From positions 3,534,001 through 3,598,000 of the forward strand of contig NZ_CP042912.1 of the NCBI RefSeq assembly GCF_008087665.1: 64,000 bases of DNA, in the 5' to 3' direction. Shown in pieces: positions 54,978-62,719 of the stretch; the stretch's first letter is position 1; every line of letters starts with the position of its first letter. Below the pieces are notes generated by a model, which worked only from the letters and a program-made list of their open reading frames with translations, had not been told where the DNA came from and did not search any database. Source of the DNA: Mariniblastus fucicola (GTDB lineage Bacteria > Planctomycetota > Planctomycetia > Pirellulales > Pirellulaceae). Made by a program: the position numbers and the translations under genes.

Positions 54978-55862
54978 TTAAGCAGCTAAAGCTGCACGAT
55001 AGTTTCTTTCGAATTCTTCGGGCGTCTGGTATCCCAGAGTTTGATGAATTCTCTTCGAGTTGTAAAACGCCTCGATGTATTTGAAGACGCTGATGCGAGC
55101 CTCTTCAAGGTTTCCGTAGCGACGATGCTTCGTCCATTCGTGCTTCAGCGACCAGAAGAAGCGCTCCATGACGGCATTGTCGTAACAGCATCCTGTTCGG
55201 CTCATCGAGCACTGAATGTTCAGCGTGCGAAGAATTCCCTGAAACGCGTCGCTGGTGTACTGACAGCCTCGGTCGCTGTGATGAAGCAGCGTTCCGGACT
55301 CTGGCCGTCTGGATTCAATCGCTTTCCTCAAGGCTTCGGTAACGATCGGTGTCGTCAATCGATCGCTCATCTGCCAACCGACAACTTTGCGGCTGAACAG
55401 GTCCAGCACTACTGCGAGGTAAACCCAACCACCGACCGTCGGCAAGTAAGTGATGTCTGCCACCCACTTGCGATTCGGAGCCTCGGCATCAAACTCCTGG
55501 GAGAGAAGATTCTCAGCAGGCTTTTTGTCAGGGTCTGACTTGGTCGTCGTTGGTTTGAACTGTCGCGAAACACAGCTTTTAAGCCCCATTTCTCGCATGG
55601 CTGTCGCTACCGTGTTGCGACAAGCCGTTTCCAGTTGAGCGTCGTTAGCAAGTTCCTCAGCGATCTTGTAGCTGCCGTAGATCTGCCCTGATTCTTCGTA
55701 GACCTGTTTCACAGATTCGCGAATCGCGCGAGAACGAACCGCACGTTTACTCTCGGGCCGATCAATCGAATCGTAGTAGCCGCTCTTGCTGACACCGAAG
55801 ATTTCACACATCAGCGTGATGGAATACTGGTCGCGATGTTGTTTGATCCACGCGTACTTCAC
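54978..55862 (-). CDS. IS3-family transposase OrfB
   Basis: A 294-aa integrase-core protein. After an HTH_21-type N-terminus (CEIFGVSKSGYYD) the rve domain has KWVADITYL, HHSDRGCQYTS and CCYDNAVMERFFWSLKHE, giving the DDE triad. The tail is HQTLGYQTPEEFERNY. The GTG start overlaps the OrfA stop (GTGA). The natural product is probably an OrfAB fusion made by -1 frameshifting. Confidence 0.94.
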   Translation of the reverse strand: MKYAWIKQHRDQYSITLMCEIFGVSKSGYYDSIDRPESKRAVRSRAIRESVKQVYEESGQIYGSYKIAEELANDAQLETACRNTVATAMREMGLKSCVSRQFKPTTTKSDPDKKPAENLLSQEFDAEAPNRKWVADITYLPTVGGWVYLAVVLDLFSRKVVGWQMSDRLTTPIVTEALRKAIESRRPESGTLLHHSDRGCQYTSDAFQGILRTLNIQCSMSRTGCCYDNAVMERFFWSLKHEWTKHRRYGNLEEARISVFKYIEAFYNSKRIHQTLGYQTPEEFERNYRAALAA

Positions 55863-56164
55863 TGCGACTCCTTCGCGAAGTACGCCGTCGCCTTTTTTAG
55901 GATTTCACGTTCCAGTTCCGCACGCTTCAGCTGCTTGCGAAGGCGTTTGTTCTCTTCAAGAACCTGTTGCAGCGATGCCTCGGGACCGCAAGGTTCAGGC
56001 TCCGGAGCATACTTTCTATGCCAGTTGCGAAGGCTGTTCTCGTTGACATTGACGGCTTCAGCGGCGGCTCGAAACGAGTAGCCCTCACTGACGATCAGAT
56101 TGACCGCATCACGCTTGAACTCTTCTGAAAAAGTCCGGCGTGTGCGTTTTCCATTGCTTGACAT
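55859..56164 (-). CDS. IS3-family transposase OrfA
   Basis: A 101-aa helix-turn-helix protein. ATG 56164 was chosen over an upstream TTG because GGAGGA lies 4 nt before it. It has RRTFSEEFKRDAVNLIVSEG, FRAAAEAVNVNENSLRNWHR and a leucine-zipper segment LEENKRLRKQLKRAELERE. Confidence 0.92.
   Translation of the reverse strand: MSSNGKRTRRTFSEEFKRDAVNLIVSEGYSFRAAAEAVNVNENSLRNWHRKYAPEPEPCGPEASLQQVLEENKRLRKQLKRAELEREILKKATAYFAKESQ
55892..55898 (-). promoter_or_regulatory. Programmed -1 frameshift site (A AAA AAG)
   Basis: Near the end of orfA the minus strand reads CTA AAA AAG. The -1 frame is open from here through GDGVLREGVAV into the OrfB reading frame, so slippage would give one OrfAB protein, as in other IS3-family elements. 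Confidence 0.75.
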
Positions 56165-56256
56165 TGCTTCCTCCAAAGCGGATTCTCGTATCTTCCGCCG
56201 GAGTCCGCCAGTCTTGGGCTATCGCATGATGCACACCGATCGACACCCACCTGGTA

Positions 56257-56317
56257 GTGGCTGCAGCGTCTCGCCGCAGTATTTCTGGTAGTAGCTGAGG
56301 TGAGACGCCGCAGCCAC
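56257..56317. repeat. Intergenic palindromic element, family C copy 2
   Basis: The left arm (56257-56280) and right arm (56295-56317) are imperfect inverted repeats sharing the family C core GGCTGCAGCGTCTCGCCGC with 40389-40449. It lies 28 bp from the IS3 end. Confidence 0.8.
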
Positions 56318-56562
56318 AAGGTTCTGAAATCGCCTCCAGAAAACCGGCCACGAATGAACGCCAGTCAACGCGAATTCCGCACTGACGATTCGCGTGCATT
56401 GGCGTCCATACGCGGTTCAACCACAGACGGTTTTGCGCCAACTGATCGGGAAACAAACGGGGACGCTGCGAACGTGACTCATTTCTTACCGCGTTGCTGG
56501 GCATAGGGACGTCCCCACTCGGTAACGAGGAAGGCTGCATTCGGTGGAGTGCAATGCAAACT

Positions 56563-56763
56563 TGCAGCGCTGCAGGCGGCCATTGCAGCGCTGCAGCCGG
56601 TCATTGCAGCGCTGCAACGTAATCCTGCAGCGCTGCAACCGGCTTCTGCAGCGCTGCAACTTGGCTCTGCAGCGCTGCAACTCGGCTCTGCAGCGCTGCA
56701 ACTCGGCCCTGCAGCGCTGCAACTCGACTCTGCAGCGCTGCACAACGGCTCTGCAGCGCTGCA
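56563..56763. repeat. Ten phased 12-bp palindromes at exact 21-bp spacing
   Basis: The perfect palindrome TGCAGCGCTGCA begins at 56563, 56584, 56605, 56626, 56647, 56668, 56689, 56710, 56731 and 56752. The 9-nt spacers vary (for example GGCGGCCAT, ACTCGGCTC, CAACGGCTC). 21 bp is two helical turns, so all palindromes face the same side of the DNA. Because 21 is divisible by three, several frames are open on both strands (heptads such as SAALQLG), with no start or signal that makes one convincing. The rest of 56230-57116 has no recognised gene. Confidence 0.95.
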
Positions 56764-56898
56764 AAGCGGCTTCATTCAATGGATTTTGACCCTACGAAAG
56801 CAACATTGCCGCTGCTCATTGATGCAACTGTGCAGTTCACTGAGGTTTGCCCTCAATGGCAGAACGAAAAGCATTCCCAGCTTGCAAAGTCAATTTGA

Positions 56899-56935
56899 CG
56901 AGTGCACTTTTTCAGACGCCAGAAATGTGTGCTGG
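56899..56935. repeat. 37-bp direct repeat, copy 1
   Basis: Starts CGAGTGCACTTTTTCAGACG and ends TGTGTGCTGG; recurs at 62402-62438 in the same orientation with one difference. The two copies bracket the RND efflux genes. Confidence 0.85.
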
Positions 56936-57116
56936 CCGCGGGTATATCAATAGTGAAGTGCCTCGATTGAGTTTCGTCGCTGTTTTGTCTCCATTCTGTT
57001 TCCAGCCCCCCGTTGTTTGCTCATCCGTGTCGATCTGTGGCTAAAACCATCTCACGCCATGGAGCAAAGAGATCCGCGGCCCGACTTTGGCTCATAGCGA
57101 CGACGCCACATGACTA

Positions 57117-60100
57117 CTAAACTGGGGTTTCTGATCGCGTGCCGGCGTTCGATGCAAGTGACTTCCACCACTCTTGAGCGTCCAGCATCAAGCTGAACAG
57201 CAGTGGAATCGCCAGCAGTGTGAAGATCGTTGAGAACACCAGTCCACCGACGACGATCGCGCCCAGACCGCGATAGAGCTCGCTGCCAGAACCGGGTGCC
57301 AGGACGAGAGGCAACATTCCGAATACGCTGGTGCAGGTGGTCATGAAAATCGGACGCATTCTCGTCCTGACCGATTCGCGAATTGCTTCTCTGGCCGGCA
57401 TCGGGGCTACAGATTCTGACAAATCGCCATCGGCATCCGTTGCTTCGCCGCGCATGTTGTTGAGTGCCTGATGCACAATCAAGATCGCGTTGTTGACGAC
57501 CACGCCGACCAGGATCACGAAACCCAACATCGTCAACACATCCAGCTGCTGAGTAGGATCACTTTGGCGGACCAGCCACAATCCGATGAAGCCTCCGACG
57601 GTTGCCAGTGGAACGGTGAACATGATCACCAGCGGATACAGAAAGTGCTCAAACAACGCGGTCATCAAAAGATAGGTGATGACCAGAGCCAGAAAGAATC
57701 GGCTCAACGCGACGCTGCCAATCGAACTCCAGTTCCAACCGCTCCATCGCCCCATCAGTGAAGCCCGGACTTCCGAAAGTCGATCCGCATTGCCAGAGAG
57801 TGAAACAAACGTATCACTGCCCAAATAACCATCGGCTCTCGCCTGATCGACGATCTCCAGAATCGTGGCCTGAGCTTCCTCCAGCGCGACGTCGTTGGGA
57901 GGCGACACGGTCAATGAAATCGCTCGCTGCTGTTCGACTCGGCGAATCTCCTGAGAGGCCTCGGTCAGGACAAAGTCCGCAATCTGTTCCAGAGGCACGA
58001 CTGCAACCGAGCCGTCTGCTTCCTTCACGGCGATGGGCAAACCGGCGATTTCTTCTGGCGAAATTTCGACCGATGGATCACGGATGAGAATCAGGTCGAT
58101 GTTGTCACCTTCAAAATCAAAGTCGCCGACAAACGTTCCGTCGATCATCGAACGAGCCGACGTTGCCAGATCGCTGACGTTGATGTTCAAACGCTTGGCC
58201 ACCTCCTGCTTGATGCGGAGTTGTCGTTCCGGTCCCGATTCATCGAAGTTGTCAGGCGAGGATCGCACTGAGAACATTGAAAACTGTGCCTGTAGTTGAC
58301 GTTCCAAATACGAACACGCAGACTTCAGTCGCACCAGATCGTTGCTGCTGACTTCGATGTCGACCGCATTGGAACTTCCCGATCCTCTCCCGAAAATGGA
58401 AGCTTGCGACGTGACGCCTTTGCTGCCGGGGATGATGTCGAATGCCCTGTTGAAGACGGCCGCGATTGGCTCAACGTTGTTCGGGTCATCGCTGATGCCG
58501 ATCATGAAAACACTGCCGCGAGCGACGACAAAAAAGAACTCTTTCAACGCCGGAATGTCGTAAAACTCTTTCCCGGTACGCTTGTCGACCGCCGGTCCGT
58601 ACTTCGATGCCTCCTCAGAACTCTTCGCGCTCCAAAACGGCTTTAGCTCTTCCTCAATCCGCTGCCCGACATAGAAGTTTTCCATCACCGAATATCCGGC
58701 GGGAGTCGACATGCGACAGAAGGTGAAATTCTTGGTCCCGTTGGGTAAGTAGCTGGCAGGCAGCATCAACAGCATGCTGATCGAGATCGCCATAACCATC
58801 GTAACAGCGACGATCACGATTCGAAGCCACGCACTGGAAAGACTTCGGAACGTCAACAGATAGATCAGCGCCGCCCAACGATCACCGATCCAACCAAACA
58901 ATTTCGCGATCCCGAAAATCCCGTAGGCAGGTCGGTTCGCTCCGTCAGCCTGGGCGCGATCGGCTGCACTGTTTTCTGAAGGCCGCAAGAAAATTGCAGC
59001 GGCTGCCGGGATGACGGCAATCGAAACGACGAACGATAACGCAACCGCAGCACAGATCGCCAAAATCAGGTCGTAGAACAGTTGGCCTGCTTCGTCCTGA
59101 ATCGTCAGAACCGGCGCGAAGACGGCGATCGTTGTCAGCGTCGACGCCAGAATCGCACCCCAGACCTCACGCGTTCCCGAGTAGGCAGCACGACGCGGAG
59201 TGGCACCGCGCTTCAGATGTCGGTCGATGTTTTCCAGCACGACAATGGCGTTGTCCACGACCATCCCGACGGCAAAACTGAGCCCCGCCAACGAGATGAC
59301 GTTCAGGTTTCGGCCGGCGAACCACATCACCACAAACGTGCCAACGACCGAAATCGGAATCGAAACCGCAATGATTAGTGTGGACCTGAAACTGCGCAGA
59401 AACAGCAACAATACCAGGACGGCCAATCCGCCGCCGATCCACAAATTGGATCGGACCAGACCGATGGCGCTGTAGATGTAATCTGAATCGTCAAACGCCA
59501 TTCGCAACCGAAGTCCATAACGATCGTTTTTGAAGCTGCGCAGAACGCCACCTTCTGCGTTCATCTCATCGACGACTTTCTTGACCTGTTCAATGATGTC
59601 CAGCACGTTACTGCCGGTCTTACGTTTGACAAAAATGGTCATCGACGTCTTGCCTTTGGATTGGTCGAAGTGAATCGACTTTTCCAGAACGAGCTCAACC
59701 TTCGCCACATCAGAAACACGGACCGGGCTACCCATGTCGTCGTACTTGATGATCGTATCGCGAAGTGGTTCCAGCGAGTCGTACTGACCCAGGACTCGAA
59801 AGCGAATGTCTTGCCGATTGTTGGCCATGTCGCCAGCCGAAGCGTTAACGTTGTCCAGTCGCAAAGCGTTGTTCAACTCGGAGATCGTGATGCTGCGTCG
59901 AGCCAAAGCCCTGGGGTCAAACCGAACCTGGACTTGATGTTGGCGGCCGCCTTTGATTTCAATCTCTGCCACCCCGTCCACCCGTTCCAGGCTGGGATTG
60001 AGAAAGCGGTCGGCATAGTCATAAAATGTCGCCACTTCAAAATCAGGGTCTTTGGCTTGCAGCAGCAGATATGCGATCGCGTTGTCGCCAGAAGTATCTG

Positions 60101-60488
60101 CCACGTCGATGATCGGCCTGTCGACATCTTCCGGATACTCTGGGACCTCATCGATCTTGTTGGAGACTTCCTGCAGGATTCGCTCCGGCGAAGCACCCAC
60201 GTTGAACTCCAGCGTAACTCTGGCACTGCCAAGGCTGGCGACCGAAGTCATCTTCCAGAGCCCCTGGACTGATTTCAGTTTCTCTTCCTGTTCGATGATG
60301 ATCGATTTTTCGATCTCTTCCGGACTGCGTCCCGCCCAGTTTGTCCGCACCGTAACGACTGGCCGATCGACATCAGGAGTCAGCTGGACCGGAATGTTCG
60401 CCAACGCAATAACGCCAAACAGAAGGACAAGGATCACACCGACGGCAGCCTTAACCGGGTTTTCGATGCTGAATTTTATGATGTCCAT
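57117..60488 (-). CDS. RND efflux transporter permease (HAE1-type)
   Basis: A 1123-aa inner-membrane proton-driven pump subunit, close to the usual 1000-1050 aa with some extra loop. The N-terminal helix IENPVKAAVGVILVLLFGVIAL is followed by the porter domain (TVRTNWAGRSPEEIEKSI). TM4 has GMVVDNAIVVLENIDRH, where D412 is kept and the second Asp of AcrB is N413. Then come the second large loop and TM7-12 (AILIVHQALNN, RMRPIFMTTCTSVFGMLPL). A partner adaptor lies upstream, 140 bp away on the same strand. No outer-membrane TolC-type gene is nearby. Substrate unknown. Confidence 0.94.
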   Translation of the reverse strand: MDIIKFSIENPVKAAVGVILVLLFGVIALANIPVQLTPDVDRPVVTVRTNWAGRSPEEIEKSIIIEQEEKLKSVQGLWKMTSVASLGSARVTLEFNVGASPERILQEVSNKIDEVPEYPEDVDRPIIDVADTSGDNAIAYLLLQAKDPDFEVATFYDYADRFLNPSLERVDGVAEIEIKGGRQHQVQVRFDPRALARRSITISELNNALRLDNVNASAGDMANNRQDIRFRVLGQYDSLEPLRDTIIKYDDMGSPVRVSDVAKVELVLEKSIHFDQSKGKTSMTIFVKRKTGSNVLDIIEQVKKVVDEMNAEGGVLRSFKNDRYGLRLRMAFDDSDYIYSAIGLVRSNLWIGGGLAVLVLLLFLRSFRSTLIIAVSIPISVVGTFVVMWFAGRNLNVISLAGLSFAVGMVVDNAIVVLENIDRHLKRGATPRRAAYSGTREVWGAILASTLTTIAVFAPVLTIQDEAGQLFYDLILAICAAVALSFVVSIAVIPAAAAIFLRPSENSAADRAQADGANRPAYGIFGIAKLFGWIGDRWAALIYLLTFRSLSSAWLRIVIVAVTMVMAISISMLLMLPASYLPNGTKNFTFCRMSTPAGYSVMENFYVGQRIEEELKPFWSAKSSEEASKYGPAVDKRTGKEFYDIPALKEFFFVVARGSVFMIGISDDPNNVEPIAAVFNRAFDIIPGSKGVTSQASIFGRGSGSSNAVDIEVSSNDLVRLKSACSYLERQLQAQFSMFSVRSSPDNFDESGPERQLRIKQEVAKRLNINVSDLATSARSMIDGTFVGDFDFEGDNIDLILIRDPSVEISPEEIAGLPIAVKEADGSVAVVPLEQIADFVLTEASQEIRRVEQQRAISLTVSPPNDVALEEAQATILEIVDQARADGYLGSDTFVSLSGNADRLSEVRASLMGRWSGWNWSSIGSVALSRFFLALVITYLLMTALFEHFLYPLVIMFTVPLATVGGFIGLWLVRQSDPTQQLDVLTMLGFVILVGVVVNNAILIVHQALNNMRGEATDADGDLSESVAPMPAREAIRESVRTRMRPIFMTTCTSVFGMLPLVLAPGSGSELYRGLGAIVVGGLVFSTIFTLLAIPLLFSLMLDAQEWWKSLASNAGTRSETPV

Positions 60489-60628
60489 GGTGATCCGGGT
60501 CGTGAGGTAATTTGTATTCGAACGGGTCGAAGTTCTTTAGACGAAAATGAACTTCCGCGGTCGGCATCAGGAAAACCCAGCATGCCGCGGCGAGCATTGG
60601 AAGCTCACAAGGCGTTGGCGACTGAGAC

Positions 60629-61951
60629 TCAACGCCCGGAAACCTGTTGCCCGGTACGGTACGCGCCAGGCACTGCCTTTAACGGTGAGCGATCCGGATC
60701 GATGCGAACCGTCGCACCGGGAATCAAGCGTTCCAGCCCTTCGGTCACGACCTGAACTCCAGGTGTCAACCTCTCGACGTCCGATTCGCGTGCACACGCA
60801 ATCGCGTAGGAATCGCGTGTGTGCGACAGAACGTGAACCGGAACCGGCCGAGCCTGCCATACCGTTTTCGTTTCCTGGTTGTCAGCGTTTGAGTTAGGAT
60901 CGCCGATTTCAGCAGATGTAGCGGACTCCAGAATCCAGACGTTCGACTCGTCAGGCTTCATCAGCACGGCGTCGCGTGGAACCAGGATTTCTGTTGACTC
61001 TTTCTTCATTGGCACCATCGCGCTGACGCCCATTCCCGGCAGCAACTTGCCACCTTGATCGTCCAATTGAATTCGTACCGGAAACGTTCGGCTGCCCATG
61101 GCTCCCTGTGCGTTGATGGAAAACACATGGCCCTGGATTCTCAGCCCCAAACTGTCGACGATCAAATCAATCGCGTCGTCGACCGCGATGAACGGCAGTG
61201 AGTCTTCAGGCACCATGATCTGTGCGTCGATTCGACCACTGGAAACGATCTCAACGACCGGACTGCCAACCGAAACGTACTCGCCGACTTCCGCATGTTT
61301 GGCAACAACACTGCCGTCGAACGGAGCGTAGATTTCCAGACGCGCATTGCGTTCCCGGGCTTCGTTCTGCAGCACCACCAACTGCCCGATCGAAGCCTCC
61401 AGACTTTCAATCGTCGCCCGCTTCAGTTCGACTTCGCTGGAAGAAACCGCGCTGCTGCGGAGCAGTTCGTTGTAGCGAAGAAGGTCTTTCATTTCAAAAG
61501 CCAACGTCGCTTTCTTCTCGGCGATTTGGGAAGCGATTTTGCTTTCGTTGAGCTTCGTCCAGGTATTGTCGATTCGCGCCAGCAGCGTTTCGCCGCCGAT
61601 GACTTTTGATCCTTCGTCCACAGAGAACTCAATGATCTTGCCGGCGACTTCCGTAGCAATCGTCGCGCGACGCACCGCAACCAGATCTCCAATCAGAGCC
61701 CGTTCTGGAGTGATCGATTTTCGTTCGATGGTGCCAACGCGAACCAGTTGGGCCTGCGGCCCGGACTTTTTGACCGGCTTCTTGTCGGGGCTGCCGGCGT
61801 TTGCGGCCGCGTTCGGGTTCAGCAGGCCTGTGCCGAAGTAGGTTGCGATGCCTCCCAGGAGAAACGCCGTCAGGGATGCAGATAGAAGTGAGGTCCAGAA
61901 CCTGTTCTTCAGAGCAATCTCTCGTTGAGAGCTGGACGTGATCGAATTCAT
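60629..61951 (-). CDS. RND efflux periplasmic adaptor (membrane fusion protein)
   Basis: A 440-aa protein with one N-terminal membrane anchor (about 20-45). Then biotinyl-lipoyl halves (ATIATEVAGKIIEFSVDEGS and LEIYAPFDGSVVAKHAEVGE) flank a helical hairpin (SKIASQIAEKKATLAFEMKD). Beta-barrel and membrane-proximal domains follow (KLLPGMGVSAMVP, LVPRDAVL). It links the pump at 57117 to an outer-membrane channel encoded elsewhere. Probably co-transcribed with the pump. Confidence 0.93.
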   Translation of the reverse strand: MNSITSSSQREIALKNRFWTSLLSASLTAFLLGGIATYFGTGLLNPNAAANAGSPDKKPVKKSGPQAQLVRVGTIERKSITPERALIGDLVAVRRATIATEVAGKIIEFSVDEGSKVIGGETLLARIDNTWTKLNESKIASQIAEKKATLAFEMKDLLRYNELLRSSAVSSSEVELKRATIESLEASIGQLVVLQNEARERNARLEIYAPFDGSVVAKHAEVGEYVSVGSPVVEIVSSGRIDAQIMVPEDSLPFIAVDDAIDLIVDSLGLRIQGHVFSINAQGAMGSRTFPVRIQLDDQGGKLLPGMGVSAMVPMKKESTEILVPRDAVLMKPDESNVWILESATSAEIGDPNSNADNQETKTVWQARPVPVHVLSHTRDSYAIACARESDVERLTPGVQVVTEGLERLIPGATVRIDPDRSPLKAVPGAYRTGQQVSGR

Positions 61952-62123
61952 TTGCGATTCCGGACGAAAATTTTGTTAGGTCTTCCCGGCAAGCAGCCAG
62001 GTCATTGGATAGTCTAGTTCCATTATTTCAGTGCGATGCGGCACTGGACGTTCAAAGGCCAAAACGGCAATATCTCTGAGACCGGTTCCTGGAACGCCCA
62101 TCGCTCCGAGGCTACTTCTCTGC

Positions 62124-62203
62124 CGGATCTATCGAATAGGCGGATCTATCGAATAGGCGGATCTATCGAATAGGCGGATCTATCGAATAGGCGGATCTAT
62201 CGA
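62124..62203. repeat. 17-bp tandem repeat, 4.7 copies
   Basis: CGGATCTATCGAATAGG is repeated perfectly at 62124, 62141, 62158 and 62175, then a partial copy to 62203. It lies about 170 bp upstream of the adaptor start, on the promoter side of the efflux operon. Confidence 0.95.
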
Positions 62204-62401
62204 TTGAGCCTCGGCTTGGGGCTGGCGTTGTGAGAAGTTGCGGAACCGGCTTGCCGGGAACTTCTTATTATTCAACCAGGATCGCAATGCTGAGTCTCGT
62301 TTTTTCGATTAACAATGCCAGTAGCAGAAAAGGCTCGCCATCATCAGTCGCGAGAGCCGGTGCACTTTGAAGCCGAGACACAGGCGAGTCGGGCCCTCTG
62401 C

Positions 62402-62438
62402 CGAGTGCACTTTTTCAGACGCCAGAGATGTGTGCTGG
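62402..62438. repeat. 37-bp direct repeat, copy 2
   Basis: Matches 56899-56935 with a single A/G difference (CCAGAGATG against CCAGAAATG). Confidence 0.85.
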
Positions 62439-62555
62439 ACATGGTGATTGCTTCAATCGTTCCTTGTCGCGGTACCGTGCCTGAAAACGTCGGGCACGGG
62501 GGTAAGGAGCTTTGCCGCCTTACGCGTTTAACGGCAGGTAGAGCCTTGCGCTTTC

Positions 62556-62647
62556 AACGGCGGCTAGCGCCTTGCCGCTCATGTTTGCAATAACGGCCGC
62601 CCGCGCCATGCGCAATTAACGGCGGCTCGCGCCTCGCCGCTGATGTT
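62556..62647. repeat. Family D repeat, two direct copies
   Basis: Copies at 62556-62585 and 62618-62647 share AACGGCGGCTMGCGCCTYGC and end near ATGTTT. They match the arms of the palindrome at 42574-42641. A weaker third version starts near 62591. Confidence 0.75.
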
Positions 62648-62719
62648 TACCAAGCGTGCCTGGAACGGCGAACTTGAGGTTCGAAACTGGCTGTGGTCAA
62701 TCTGGACTGTTTCAGATTG

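Larger units (their letters stand above)
54939..56229 (-). mobile_element. IS3-family insertion sequence, apparently intact
   Basis: About 1.29 kb. The terminal inverted repeats share ATGCGATAGCCCAAGAC, then GGCGGACTCCGG (left from 54939; right complement ending 56229). It carries overlapping orfA and orfB on the minus strand with a slippery heptamer. No target duplication could be confirmed. Confidence 0.88.
61952..62719. other. 768-bp gap with repeats, no gene
   Basis: Apart from the 17-bp tandem repeat (62124-62203), the 37-bp direct repeat and the family D copies listed separately, no coding sequence was recognised. The right end follows the stop of the minus-strand sulfatase; the left end is the promoter side of the efflux operon. 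Confidence 0.5.

Noticed and set aside
56563-56763. CRISPR array
   Set aside because: Repeats are 12 bp with 9-nt spacers, far shorter than CRISPR units, and no cas gene is present.
56549-56953. Open frames of Leu/Gln/Ala or Cys/Arg heptads across the palindrome array, on both strands
   Set aside because: A repeat of 21 bp keeps frames open by arithmetic. None has a ribosome binding site plus signal or domain, and the palindrome is conserved at all codon positions.
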